From Eurosta solidaginis (taxonomy: Eukaryota > Arthropoda > Insecta > Diptera > Tephritidae), in NCBI RefSeq assembly GCF_040869045.1, contig NC_090323.1, positions 150,618,426 through 150,682,425 on the forward strand: DNA of 64,000 nucleotides, written 5' to 3'. Below are positions 13,999-23,861 of this stretch, piece by piece (position 1 is the stretch's first letter; each line of letters opens with the position of its first letter). A program made the translations under genes and the position numbers. Below the pieces are notes generated by a model. That model worked only from the letters and a program-made list of their open reading frames with translations, was not told the DNA's origin and ran no database searches.

Positions 13999-14377
13999 AT
14001 GATGTATATTGGAACGATTTTCCGTCATCCCTTGTCAAATTTGGTTTTGAGACAAACCGGTTTCGGCGTTGTGCCATCATCAGTGTCGATTTTCGTTCTG
14101 ATCTGTTGTTGTCATTTGTCCTGTATTTATAGTTCGTAGGTATATGAGCAGGTATTGTCAAATTGATGCTTGTGTATATTTAGTTATGTGTATGTGCTGT
14201 GTGTTCGTTCAGAACCGAGGGTGGTTTACTAATCGATTTGTGTGGCTGACTGGGGTAGGTAGAAATCTGTGATTTTAGTCGTTTGACCTTCTTTGTCGGT
14301 TTTTTGTTTTGGTGTGTTAATTGTTTTGTGTTTATTTGTTGTTGTGCGTTTGTCTGTTGTACCTGTGTGATTAAGTT
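13999..14377 (-). repeat. Penelope terminal repeat (PLTR), downstream copy
   Basis: This is a 379 bp direct copy of 16828-17206 with no indels. The three differences I see are T/C at 14104/16933, A/C in the gagcagg/gagccgg word, and T/C in ttctttg/ttcttcg. It contains the hammerhead-like core at 14051-14083 and the last codons and stop of the endonuclease ORF. Confidence 0.92.
14051..14083 (-). ncRNA. Hammerhead-like ribozyme core in downstream PLTR
   Basis: On the minus strand the order CTGATGA, a GGC/GCC stem with an ACAAC loop, GAAAC, a short loop, then GTC is present in 33 nt. This matches the hammerhead catalytic core: C3-U4-G5-A6-U7-G8-A9, G12-A13-A14 and the cleavage triplet. Stem III would be two base pairs (A-U, C-G), as in the minimal type I motifs reported from Penelope-like elements. 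One extra U lies between A9 and stem II, and I could not find a strong stem I next to the core; the best candidate is GAACGA with TCGTTC, with large internal loops. Activity is therefore uncertain. Confidence 0.55.
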
Positions 14378-15959
14378 GTTTCCTGTAAACAAGTTTTAAA
14401 GGCTCGAATATTGTGTCAGAAATGGTGTTTATCTGTTCGTTTATTATTCTACCGTCGAATGTTTTCTGTTTGTAGATTTCCATGTTTTCGAGTACGTTGA
14501 GATGTCGGCCCTTTTCTTGTATGTGAAGAACCCTAACTGTTTTATTGATGTTTGCTGTGGAACATTCATTCTCGACCATGTGATTCGCGAAGTTAGACTC
14601 GGGTATAATGTTTGGATTCCGTATTTTTTTGTTGTAATCTCTAATATGTTCTCTGAACCTCGTTCTTATTTGCCGTCCTGTTTGTCCTATGTAACTATGC
14701 TGGCATCCGCAGGTAAGCTTGTATACGCCGTGGCTGCTAAACGGATCCTCTGAGTTAATGTTAGTTCTTAGTTTTCGCCCTAGATTGTTCGATGTTTTGA
14801 ATGCTGTGTTAATGTTGTATTTTTTAAAGAAATTTGCCAATTTATATGTTGCTTTTCCAGTATATGTCATAGTCGTCCAGCTATTATTTTCTTTTTCATT
14901 ATTTCTTTTTGGTTCTCCATTTGTCCTTCTGAGCTTATCTACTAGTGCTTTTTTATATCCGTTGTTTGCAGCGATATTATATATGACCTCAAGTTCTCTC
15001 TTATATGCCTCTTGTGTAAGAGGTGTTCTTTCAAGTCTATGTACCAAGTGCCTTAATGCTGCATTTTTATGATGTTGAGGGTGATTTGAGGTATTGTGTA
15101 TTATTGTGTCGGTGGCCGTTGACTTTCTATATATGTCATAGTTAAATCTTTTGGCTTCTTTATCAATATTTATCGTGAGGTCTAGATAGTTGATTCCTCC
15201 GTCTTTTTCGGTTTCCATTGTAAATTTTATATTGCCGTGCTGTTTGTTGAGGTACTCCAGTACGAGCTCTTCGTTATTAGTAGTTAAAACGCATATTATG
15301 TCATCCACGTATCTAGCATAAAATGACACGCCTAATTTGGACTTCAGCTCCTGTATGTACTTTTCTTCCAGATTTTGCATGAACACTTCCATAAGAATTG
15401 CTGATGTGGGGCTTCCCATTCCAAGACCGTTTGTTTGTCTATATATTTTATTGTTGAATTTAAAATAGTTTTGACGTAAAGTGGTTCTTAGCGTATTTGT
15501 GATTTGCATACTTTTTACTTTGTTTTTTGTGTTATGAACTATTGTTGAGCTAACTATGTCCAAAGTCTCCGATAGTGGTATAGATGGGTATAGATCTTTT
15601 ATGTCAAAAGATACCAATTTGCTGTTTCTTGTTAGCTCTACGGTCTCGAGTCTCTCTATTAGTTCTGTTGTGTTAGCTATTGCATATTCGTTCCTTAGCT
15701 CCAGAGTGTCTATCAATATCGTTTTTAAATATTTGGACAGTTTGTAACATGGTGCCGATTTAAAATTAATGATGGGCCTCATTGGCGTGTCCGGCTTGTG
15801 GATTTTTGGTAGCGCAACCAGTGGAGGAGCCGCAGGGTTCATTTGGACCAATCTATGTGCCATGTTAGAATCTACTATATTTGTTGCATTTTTTATAGCA
15901 ACTTTGATTTGTTTTTGGTATTCATCTGTGGTATCCTCTCTCATTCTACGACATTTCAT
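14229..15959 (-). CDS. Penelope-like RT plus GIY-YIG endonuclease (main part, 576 aa)
   Basis: This encodes the catalytic part of the Penelope retroelement protein. It copies element RNA into DNA and nicks the target. Visible motifs: PLVALPKIHKP (about 46-56), SFDIKDLYPSIP (about 117-128, carrying the first catalytic Asp), NGLGMGSPTS (about 177-186), and the catalytic YVDD at 217-220. The C-terminal GIY-YIG nuclease starts at about 411 with GVY, has YIG at 423-425 and the RxRFREH helix at about 432-438; a CGC pair precedes YIG, as in many Penelope proteins. All key residues are present. The ATG at 15959 overlaps the TGA of the preceding ORF (ATGA), so this start is probably an artefact of a frameshift that detached the N-terminal region. 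The stop lies inside the downstream PLTR. Confidence 0.9.
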   Translation of the reverse strand: MKCRRMREDTTDEYQKQIKVAIKNATNIVDSNMAHRLVQMNPAAPPLVALPKIHKPDTPMRPIINFKSAPCYKLSKYLKTILIDTLELRNEYAIANTTELIERLETVELTRNSKLVSFDIKDLYPSIPLSETLDIVSSTIVHNTKNKVKSMQITNTLRTTLRQNYFKFNNKIYRQTNGLGMGSPTSAILMEVFMQNLEEKYIQELKSKLGVSFYARYVDDIICVLTTNNEELVLEYLNKQHGNIKFTMETEKDGGINYLDLTINIDKEAKRFNYDIYRKSTATDTIIHNTSNHPQHHKNAALRHLVHRLERTPLTQEAYKRELEVIYNIAANNGYKKALVDKLRRTNGEPKRNNEKENNSWTTMTYTGKATYKLANFFKKYNINTAFKTSNNLGRKLRTNINSEDPFSSHGVYKLTCGCQHSYIGQTGRQIRTRFREHIRDYNKKIRNPNIIPESNFANHMVENECSTANINKTVRVLHIQEKGRHLNVLENMEIYKQKTFDGRIINEQINTISDTIFEPLKLVYRKQLNHTGTTDKRTTTNKHKTINTPKQKTDKEGQTTKITDFYLPQSATQID

Positions 15960-16990
15960 TTCCTATATGAGATCTCGGTTTTGGATATATATTTCTCTTT
16001 TTCGATTAGCTCAGCGGTGTTTCCTTTGTCCGCTTTCGTTGTGACAGTATTGTTTTTCCTTAGTTTATGCCGTAGATTCTTTATTGTTTTCTCCTCTGTA
16101 TTCGGTTTTTGTCCTTCCTGTGCTTTCACCTCCTTTCTTATGATTTCTCTGCACATGTGTCTTGCGTGCTCCTGTTCTTCCTGTGGTATCAATGATATTG
16201 CGATCTCCGCATCTACAATCGCTTGCTCCGTTTTTCTTACTGTATTCTGGTCCATGATATTGTGCTTCAGGCCCTTTTCGAGAAGTTGTGCCTCTTCCTT
16301 GGTAATGGCCACTGTTGTGAGGTTAACGAACTTGTCATGAAACTGGTGAGTGTTTTGGTTTTGGTTACCCTCTCGTCGTCCTGCCAGCTTGTCCAATTTT
16401 CGGTTCAGCGACCTGTATTTTTGTTGTAGTTCCTGATCGACCTCTGTCTTAATGCGGTCGAAGCATTCCATTAATACAGTCGTAGGTAGTTGTTCTGCCA
16501 ATCTTAAATGGATAGATAATAACTCGGCATTTATCTCATCCTTCTTCGAGTATAAGCTTTCCAACTCATATTTTAAAAAATCCTTTTCCGCTTTTCTAAC
16601 TGTTTTCCTGCTAGATTTGGTATTTGCCTTTATTGTTATTTTTGCGAATTTCGGAGTAACATTCAATTCCAGGCATTGTTTGTTGAACCAAATGCTCGCC
16701 TTTGCTTTATATATTTTCAGTAGGCGTCGCTTGTAAATTGTTAGTAGTCCGTTCGCGTTCAAGTTAAAAGCCTGACAAGCAATAACTGACTTATCTTGTT
16801 TGGTTGATTTTCCGACAGGGTGGATAAATGATGTATATTGGAACGATTTTCCGTCATCCCTTGTCAAATTTGGTTTTGAGACAAACCGGTTTCGGCGTTG
16901 TGCCATCATCAGTGTCGATTTTCGTTCTGACCTGTTGTTGTCATTTGTCCTGTATTTATAGTTCGTAGGTATATGAGCCGGTATTGTCAA
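15956..16990 (-). CDS. Penelope-like protein, N-terminal part (344 aa)
   Basis: The ORF starts at an ATG inside the upstream PLTR (MTIPAHIP...) and runs through a basic, coiled-coil-like region rich in K, E, Q and R (about 85-210). It ends in a segment VTTKADKGNTAELIEKEKY, the N-terminal signature of Penelope reverse transcriptases (usually TKADKGN followed by a V-rich strand). The frame closes immediately after, where the next frame opens at 15959, so one indel has split a single polyprotein. In known Penelope elements RT and endonuclease are one ORF. An alternative is genuine ATGA-coupled reinitiation, but the position inside the RT fold makes that unlikely. Confidence 0.82.
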   Translation of the reverse strand: MTIPAHIPTNYKYRTNDNNRSERKSTLMMAQRRNRFVSKPNLTRDDGKSFQYTSFIHPVGKSTKQDKSVIACQAFNLNANGLLTIYKRRLLKIYKAKASIWFNKQCLELNVTPKFAKITIKANTKSSRKTVRKAEKDFLKYELESLYSKKDEINAELLSIHLRLAEQLPTTVLMECFDRIKTEVDQELQQKYRSLNRKLDKLAGRREGNQNQNTHQFHDKFVNLTTVAITKEEAQLLEKGLKHNIMDQNTVRKTEQAIVDAEIAISLIPQEEQEHARHMCREIIRKEVKAQEGQKPNTEEKTIKNLRHKLRKNNTVTTKADKGNTAELIEKEKYISKTEISYRK

Positions 16991-17206
16991 ATTGATGCTT
17001 GTGTATATTTAGTTATGTGTATGTGCTGTGTGTTCGTTCAGAACCGAGGGTGGTTTACTAATCGATTTGTGTGGCTGACTGGGGTAGGTAGAAATCTGTG
17101 ATTTTAGTCGTTTGACCTTCTTCGTCGGTTTTTTGTTTTGGTGTGTTAATTGTTTTGTGTTTATTTGTTGTTGTGCGTTTGTCTGTTGTACCTGTGTGAT
17201 TAAGTT
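16828..17206 (-). repeat. Penelope terminal repeat (PLTR), upstream copy
   Basis: Direct repeat of 13999-14377. It contains the putative start codon of the element ORF (16990), so its first half would serve as promoter and leader. It carries the same hammerhead-like core. Confidence 0.92.
16880..16912 (-). ncRNA. Hammerhead-like ribozyme core in upstream PLTR
   Basis: All 33 core nucleotides match the copy at 14051-14083, offset 2829. The presence of a core in each terminal repeat is the arrangement reported for Penelope-like elements. The same reservations apply: an extra U beside stem II and a weak stem I. Confidence 0.55.
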
Positions 17207-17213
17207 TTGTTTT
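17207..17213. repeat. Target-site duplication, right of Penelope element
   Basis: Second copy of ttgtttt; see 13991-13997. Confidence 0.65.
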
Positions 17214-18530
17214 AATCCTGGAACACGGTTTGCAAATGGTCTAATTGCCTCAATTCTAGCCGACCACCTAGTGTCTGAAAGACTGGGAAGGGAGCTCGGT
17301 ACATTTTTTTGAGGATGTCCCATCGTTGTTGACCGCTGCTGAAAATAGTAAAATATTTTTGTACAACTCCGAAGAAAGTAATTGCAGCAGTACAACATTC
17401 TGCAGCATTCACACCACATAAACTGAGACTGTGGGTTGCAAAAAGCGAGTAATCAGTATTCGATTTTTTGTCGAGAATGCAAAATACTTTGCTTTCTTGC
17501 CTTGATCTAATATATTTTCCATTCGTTCTGAATGTCTGGGGAAAGATAGTGAACTTGTAAACGTTTGTGCTGCTGTTGTGAAATCCTAACTTTCTCTAAA
17601 AGAACTGTAATTATCGGATCATAATGGCTTATGAGATCTTAGATGTCAAAAAATTTCCATTGTTTCGTTCATTGAGATTACTTTCGCCTTTGAAAGCTAG
17701 GCCCCTTTCACCCAAAAATAAAATAGTGTCCAAAATTCTATATAAAATTTCTTTCCACTTTTGAGTTTCAGTGGTTAGCTGTTCATTGATAAGTGTATCA
17801 AGTGTAGCCTCCTTTTGAATTCGATTTTGTAAAGATCGCCATTGAATATAACATTTAACGGGATCTTGAGTATTTTCGTGTAATGGCAGTTTATCGTATA
17901 GCCTCTTCAACACCTTCAATTTCGAATATCCGCCAGGATACAAATTTTAAGCCGATTTAAAGTATTAGTGCTTAACAGACGACATGGTAGGCAATAAAAA
18001 GCATTACTACTGGCACTCTACACTAACCAGTTATGCTCCACTTTCTCTCCATTTTCAAGATTCTGTTTAACAACGAGGTAGGAAATGCCTCGTCATAACA
18101 ATCACGTGGAAAAATAACAGGACACTTTTAATGATCTTCAGATCGCAAAAACTCATTATTCACGGTACCGATATCGAAGTCGTTTAAATAATCTGGATTT
18201 TGATACAGAGTTGGTGGTATTGTTGGAAGACTTTTTGAAGATGTACCTTAATCGGTGTCACCAAATAAACTTTGCAGTTTCGGATTCATTTAAACATACA
18301 TTTTTGTTTGATGTTTTATTGTCTCCTCACTGTTCGAAGGCCCAGGCAAAAATCATCATCAATATTCAATAATTTTGAAATTCGGCTTAAAATTGGCACA
18401 TGCTACAACTAAAGACTCTCCTGAATTAAAAAAAAAAAATGTCTTAGTACCTCTAAATCTCAGGCGCCCTAAGAAACCTTTGGCCCAGGAGGAATACGCC
18501 CCCCCCCCCCCCTCTCCACGGGCCTGACTA
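17207..18530 (-). pseudogene. hAT transposase relic, N-terminal and central portion
   Basis: Two minus-strand pieces are recognisable. 17629-17943 has CYIQWRSLQNRIQKEATLD, then W(K)EILYRILDTILFLGERGLAFKG and a NNGNFL segment; this is the DUF4371/TTF region of ZMYM-like hAT transposases, where the usual phrase is FLxxRxLAFRG...NxGNFL. 17207-17419 has LSDTRWSARIEAIRPF, the conserved TRW motif. Frameshifts and stops separate them. The right boundary is marked by a CG-rich end (gggcctg on the plus strand after a run of 14 C) next to resumed satellite, which may be a terminal inverted repeat. The upstream ~580 bp is not confidently coding. Confidence 0.72.
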
Positions 18531-18954
18531 TACACTTTGTTTTTTCATAAAAATATAAAGCTTATAAATAAGAAATTTCTACAGAAATGCCATTTTAAAA
18601 AGCTGTATAAATATTTTGTATTTTCCATCATTAAGGGCATTGAAATTTTAATTAGGCACTTCTAACCAAAAATTTACTCAAAGTTAAATGGGTTGAGTGA
18701 AAAATAAAATCAGAAATTGCCTTTCTATAAATACCCAACAAGCAAGATAAACGAAATGTATGTTTTTAATAAGTTTTCTCAAAAAAACATTAAGCTTATA
18801 AAACGTAGTTAGGACCCCACATTCCCTTGTACAAACATCAAAAAGTGTAAGGTTGTTTTATTTGAAGCGACGATAACTCATTTTCAAAATTCCTATAGAA
18901 GCTGTCTCAAACACATTAATTTTACCAACATAACAAAGATGGAAAGATGCTTAA
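18531..18954. repeat. Satellite remnant, left of LINE insertion
   Basis: Resumes the satellite at its tacactttgtt...cataaaa block and passes through gggcattgaaattttaatt, the caaaaatttactcaaag block and gcgacgataactcattt. More diverged from the main array than the array monomers are from each other. Confidence 0.85.
18941..18954. repeat. 14 bp target-site duplication, LINE left side
   Basis: The word ggaaagatgcttaa occurs here and again at 20678-20691, flanking the LINE exactly. It corresponds to the agaaagatgcttaaa satellite block. Confidence 0.85.
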
Positions 18955-20677
18955 GTTAGGTTAGGTTGAACTGGTCGGTCCATGAGGACCTCACATAGAC
19001 TGAATGAGTCCGTAGTGTTACCAGAAGTTTGTTTTAACGACCAAACTGAAGAACCCTCTCAAAAACCAGGACATATATATAAAATAACTCCGTCCTCTTG
19101 GCAAATACTAGAAGCTTCCTAAGACTTAATCCACTTGCTGCTTCTAGATTTGACAGCTGTATCACTCCTAATAGCTGGAGTCTTGCCTGCCAAGCGCATA
19201 GCAGAAGCACAGAACGTGCTCGATAGTTTCCTCCTCCAGCCTGCACTTCCTACATCTATTATCACTGACCAAGCCTAATTTAAAGTCATGTGCCGCCAGA
19301 AGGCAGTGTCCAATCAGAATAACCGTCATGAGTCTACAGTCCTCTCTTTTTAATGATAGAAGCAACTTTGTTATTCTAAGGTTGTAAGATCTACAAATAA
19401 TTTTCGACACTTTCTTCGACACTTTACAGCCCCGCGATTGAACCCACGCCTATCTCGCTTGGTCGATCATGTGCACCTCTCGTCTTCGCTTAATCTCGTC
19501 CAGTCTAAATGGGACGTCTACGGAGCAAACTTTAAGGGATGCGCCCTTTTTAGGTAGTTCATATGCTTTTTCATTCCCATCTATTCACATATGCCCTGGG
19601 ACCCAATATAGAAGTATTTTTCTCCCTGTATCGATTCTCTCCAGGGACTGCTTACACTCTAGCATGCATTTATATGCTGTGCTATGCGAGATTATTGCCT
19701 TAATTGCTGCTTTACTGTCAATATAAAAGTTATCACGGTTACAGCTTAAGCTATTCTCTTCCAGGGTTTCTACCGCTTTGGTTGCGGCTAATATTTACGC
19801 TTGGAAAACGCAAGAGTAATCCGCAAGCCTGTACTATCTATTTATTTCCAGATCAGCACAGTATACCGCAGACCCTACTCCTTCCTCTTCTTTGGAACCA
19901 TCTCGTCCGCCATTTGAGCACCCTTGCGCCAAGTATCCACCTCCATTTTGGCCCTAAAGACGCCCTCGAAGCGTAGATAGGGGATCAGGTAGTCTGTTCG
20001 TCTTGTGACTGATGACGCTATACTACTATGTCTGTACGGTCGGCGCTCAAGCTGCCCCGAGGCACCGAGCCTGGTTGCAGTTGTTAACGCTATGTTCGCT
20101 GCTACCACGTCTACAGGTGGAATGTGCAAAATAGCGTACAGTGCAGCCGTTGGGGTTGTTTCTAGGGCTCCCGTAATGCTAAGCATTGATAGTCTGCATA
20201 CCCCCTCAAATATTTTGAGGTAGGTTGTTTTTTGTGTGGCTTTTCACCAAACAAGAACTCCATAGTATAGAATAGGGCTTACAATCGTTGTAAAAGCCCA
20301 ATGAGAAAGAGAGAACGATAAGCCCCACGTACACCCCAGCATTCTTTTACATGCATAAAGTGCCGTTGAAGACTTCTTCGCCCTCTCCTCCACGTTGAGC
20401 TTCCATGACAGCTTACTGTCTAGGATGATTCCTAGATATTTTGTGCAAGGTTCCTCCTGTAGGGTCACCACTCCTAACTTAGGCCTAATCCAATTTGGAA
20501 CCTTGTACCTCTTTGTAAACAAGACCATATCAGTCTTCTCCGCGTTGGCTTTCAACCCGACATTTGATGCCCAGATATGAATATCCCGAAGCGCCCTATA
20601 CATCAAAGAGCTGATCGATGGAAGGCACTTTCCACTTATGACAATTGCAACGTCATTTGCGTAAGCCGTAAGTTTAC
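18955..20677 (-). mobile_element. 5'-truncated LINE with RNase H, inserted in satellite
   Basis: Minus-strand reading gives, from 20677 down: the RT catalytic box as YAND instead of YADD, then ISGKCLPSISS, a thumb region with NAEKTDMVLFTKRYK (20606-20244), LGASGQLERRPYRHS (20186-19875), a damaged RNase H region (about 19920-19600), and a C-terminal cysteine motif CRKCRLEEETIEHVLC (19422-19168), typical of the carboxy terminus of jockey/I-group proteins. The element ends at 18955 in a ccTAACCTAAC-type 3' terminus without poly(A). The 14 bp duplication and 5' truncation mark ordinary target-primed insertion. Several frames are interrupted, so it is inactive. Confidence 0.9.
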
Positions 20678-21040
20678 GGAAAGATGCTTAAATCCATTAC
20701 AAATTAAGGTCCCATTAACACTTTGAACAAGATCTTGATTATGTTATACCGCTTAAGTTCGCGCAGTGTTGTTACTCACAATTTATTGCACTACTCCCAA
20801 CTCTGGTCATGTGACAGTATACGATAGAACATATTAGCAGTTTTAAAAAAAAGTAAACTAATTAAGTGTACGCTTTGTTCTTTTCATAAAACTATAAAGC
20901 TAATAAATAAGAACTTTCTACAGATATGCCAATTTAAAAAGCTGTATAAATATTTTATATTTTTCATTATTAAGGGCACTGACATTTTAATTACGCACTT
21001 CTACCAAAACTTTACTCAAGGTTAAATGGGTTGACTGAAA
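20678..21040. repeat. Satellite remnant, right of LINE insertion
   Basis: Continues the monomer interrupted at 18954: cttaaatccattacaaatt, the atgttataccgcttaagttcgcgcagtg block, and the gggcactgacattttaatt landmark. It stops near 21040 after atgggttgactg, where low-repeat sequence begins. This is the right edge of the satellite in the window. Confidence 0.88.
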
Positions 21041-21196
21041 AAAGTAAAAAATTGTGTTTTTATTGTTCAAATTCCTGGAATCTAGATGGAAATGTTTTTG
21101 CTTATTTTTTATTCACACTACACAATTTCGTATAAATACCGTGCACAAAATTGATCTTGGTGTATTTATACTTAAAAAACTACGGAAATAGTCTAA

Positions 21197-21958
21197 AATG
21201 TGTTACGCAATTATTTAACGCTCTTGTTTGTCATATTTGGCTATATTTTTACTTTCACGAATTCGGAATATCGCATGGTAGGCGGCAGTCATGGGAACGC
21301 AGAGAGACCTAAATATGTAGTATTAATACGTTATATGGGCGTGAATCGTTGTGTTGGCTCGTTAGTCACTTTGGGGTAGGTTGTCACAGCTGCAGATTGT
21401 GTGGTAGATAAAGAAAAGCAGTTTTTCAAGGTTGCAGCTGGTGTAACGAATTTACATGATAAATGGGAAAATGGACAAGTTCTCGGTGTGAAGGATGTAG
21501 TTCATCCACCTGGGTATAATGCCGATATAAAACATATGAATATCGCTGTGATGACATTGGATGGATTGATTAACGACGATCCAACAGTAGAAACAATAGA
21601 CTTATGCACATTTTGGAGAAAACTAATGCGAGTTAGGCAATTCGGTTGGGAAAATTCAGAAAATGAGGAGATTTCGAATCCAATTCAATTTACTGACTGG
21701 CTTTCAATTGAATATAGTGATTGTGAGAAGCATTATAGAAGCCCAAATATTCCTTTAACACGAGCAATGATTTGTGCTGTTCCTGCTACAGCTGGAGGGT
21801 GCCTTGTAGATCCAGGGACACCGGGCGTTGTAATGGGAAGTCTTTGTGCGGTGGCATCACATTATCTTAATCATGCGGACCCCAATTCCGCGGTTGTTTT
21901 TACACCTGTAACTAATAATAAAGTTGTACAGTTTTTAAATAAAGCGCTGAGGTCTTAA
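21197..21958 (+). pseudogene. Serine protease homologue (trypsin-fold), pseudogene
   Basis: The plus-strand frame opens after a TAA at 21194 with a hydrophobic LTLLFVIFGYIFTF stretch that looks like a signal peptide, then SEYR-MVGG (21275), the trypsin activation site in which IVGG has become MVGG. RCVGSLVT follows, where CGGSL is expected. TAA-D-C replaces the catalytic TAA-H-C. DIKHMNIAVMTL replaces the DIALLKL strand, with the catalytic Asp changed to Asn. CLVDPGTPGV replaces the CxGDSGGP loop. All three triad residues are lost, so it derives from a protease homologue. A single TAG at 21377 interrupts the frame at a conserved Trp, and no in-frame ATG precedes the signal-like stretch. The 185 codons from 21401 to the TAA at 21956 are otherwise open. 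It lacks introns, so it could also be one exon of a larger gene. Confidence 0.65.
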
Positions 21959-22979
21959 TTGCAGGGTGTTGTTATAAATCGACTACTGAGTGGAAGATCA
22001 CCCCAACTCGGCTGAACGGCTCATTTCCTAAGATATAACCTTTTCGAAACAGCAGCTGAGATATGGTGATATTCCAATCAGCAGTCGAAATGGCGATATT
22101 TTGTTTTTTTTTTTATCTTCAAATAAATGTTTATTATTGCGATTTACAAAAAAAAAATATATGTTTTGATTGTACTCAATGAAGATGTGAGACATGCAAA
22201 TGCCTTAGGTTGTGTGATGAAACTTTATTCTTAGCTTTAAAATTCCCTCTTTTATTAATAGAACGTGAGATAAAAAAATTACGGAGTAAGTATTTTAAGG
22301 CCCTGGCAAACTCCGCATGAAACAGCTGATGCAATCAACCTTATGGAAATGTATGTATTTTGTTATTGAACCATAGCATAACGCCTTAGTGATAACCAAA
22401 CCGTAGGTTGAAGTACATAGCTGAGCCTAGCCAGCAGTTCACCAATAAATAATTCATTTCTTTCAAAACTCAATAAAGCGCTTGAAATAGGGGAAACATT
22501 AAAAGATGTTTGGAATATTTGCTGCTTTTAAAATTTGTTTATGAAGAAAAAAGCTTTGAAAAGCTGAAGCAGTATCGTTCCATACGAACACTGTAGCAGG
22601 TTTTATGTACCCGAGCGGCTCGAGATTTTTATAGATCCAGGGCTGTTATTTCATTGTAACCCCATTTAACAAGAACCGAAAGTGATTTTGATTCAAACGA
22701 TCAATAAAAATATATGAAACTATGGAATTGATAGCAAATTGTTAATGTAGTAAACTATCGTGTTGTGGTGACTAGTTCACCATGTTATTTGTTCGATTTT
22801 TCATTTTTGTGCTATTATTATTCAAAAAATGCTGTTCGATTCGATGTAGAACAGGATGGAGATGTAATTCAAAGAATCCATGCAAATTTCAGAAAAAGAT
22901 ATCGGCAGTGAACGTCTTGATTACAAGGAATAAATTTACTACTCTTTACGAAACTTCACTCCCTCACTATAGCAGCCAC
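21959..22979. other. Low-repeat A/T-rich stretch, no supported gene
   Basis: An AATAAA-like signal lies near 22122, about 165 bp after the protease-homologue stop. An 86-codon plus-strand ORF (22782-23042) starts with a hydrophobic FFIFVLLLF segment, but its last third reads into the LINE 5' region, so I do not call it a gene. A stretch near 22620-22700 resembles the LINE 5' sequence at 23040-23090 (gatttttatagatc-ggctgttatttcattgtaac). Confidence 0.5.
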
Positions 22980-23043
22980 CTTGTCTATAGTGTGAGGGGG
23001 CCGCTTCCCAAGGCAGTCGGTTCTATATATCGGAGCTACTAGG

Positions 23044-23855
23044 GATTTTTCCCGATCAAGGATCGTCATTTCTGTGAAACCCTATTTAATTTGTAGCGTC
23101 GCTCCCACAAATTGTCATCCTCCCAGCAGCTCCTTGCAGCGGGAGTGCTCCATATTCTCTTGCTCCGAGAATGTTTCGAATCCAATCCGGGTCCGTCTCC
23201 TGACCTCGGTCTTCAGAAATGATTTTGCTTCGTCTGCCGGAAAAGAATATTTTTAAGACGGTCATACTCTTGTCAGTGTGTCTCCTGCAAGGGATGGTTG
23301 CATCGGACAGTTTGTTCTGGGCTAGATCCCAAAACCCGACGTCCGCGTAACTTTTATATATCTTTTGAGGCTCTTGACTGTTCACGTGCAAGGGTGTCCC
23401 GTAGTACCCCCCTACCTACCCTCCTACCTTCCAGCAGCCTCGCTGCTCAGCAAGCCACAATAAGTACGCGTTGTTGCTCGCGCCTCACAGCACCACCAAC
23501 TCATACGGGCGCTCCAACTCATACCTACAACCTCCGTGGTAGAGTCGGGAGCAATGCCGAGCATCAGCCCCTGCCCCCATCTTCTTCCGTCTTTTCCGGC
23601 AGCAATCGTGTAGGTCAGGGAAACAGACTCTTAGTCCCTACCTCCTTTTGCACCGTTTGCCAGCAAAGAATATACATGTTTGCGACATCCGCCCAATGCA
23701 GCTCCCGCTTTGGACGGTACCACTTTCCTAGATTTTCTGGTCTCCGCGACGGCAACCCCCCGACGGGTTTCATAGCGCCATGTTGTCAGGCCGCAAACCC
23801 AAGTACCCCGGGTACCCCAATGCTTACCCAAGGACGTCCAGTCCCAGGGCCATAA
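23044..23855 (+). pseudogene. LINE ORF1-like region
   Basis: Frames at 23074-23256 and 23298-23855 are Ser/Pro/Thr-rich with scattered cysteine pairs (CTVCQQRIYMFATSAQC). No nucleic-acid-binding fold is certain. Its position upstream of the endonuclease frame supports an ORF1 role (RNA binding and particle formation). Frame breaks near 23260-23300 show it is not intact. Confidence 0.5.
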
Positions 23856-23861
23856 CAGTAG

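Larger units (their letters stand above)
13999..17206 (-). mobile_element. Penelope-like retroelement inserted in hAT relic
   Basis: A 3.2 kb element with two direct terminal repeats (379 bp each, 2829 bp apart) and minus-strand ORFs encoding a Penelope-type reverse transcriptase plus a GIY-YIG endonuclease. The ORF region begins inside the upstream repeat (ATG at 16990) and ends inside the downstream one (stop at 14229), as is common in PLTR-bearing Penelope elements. A 7 bp duplication flanks it. The two repeats differ at only three positions that I can find, so the insertion is young relative to the surrounding relics. The single coding defect I can see is a one-base frame change near 15957. 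Confidence 0.93.

Noticed and set aside
22782..23042. 86-codon ORF with hydrophobic N-terminus as a secreted peptide gene
   Set aside because: The last third runs into LINE 5' sequence, and no second copy or conserved cysteine pattern supports it.
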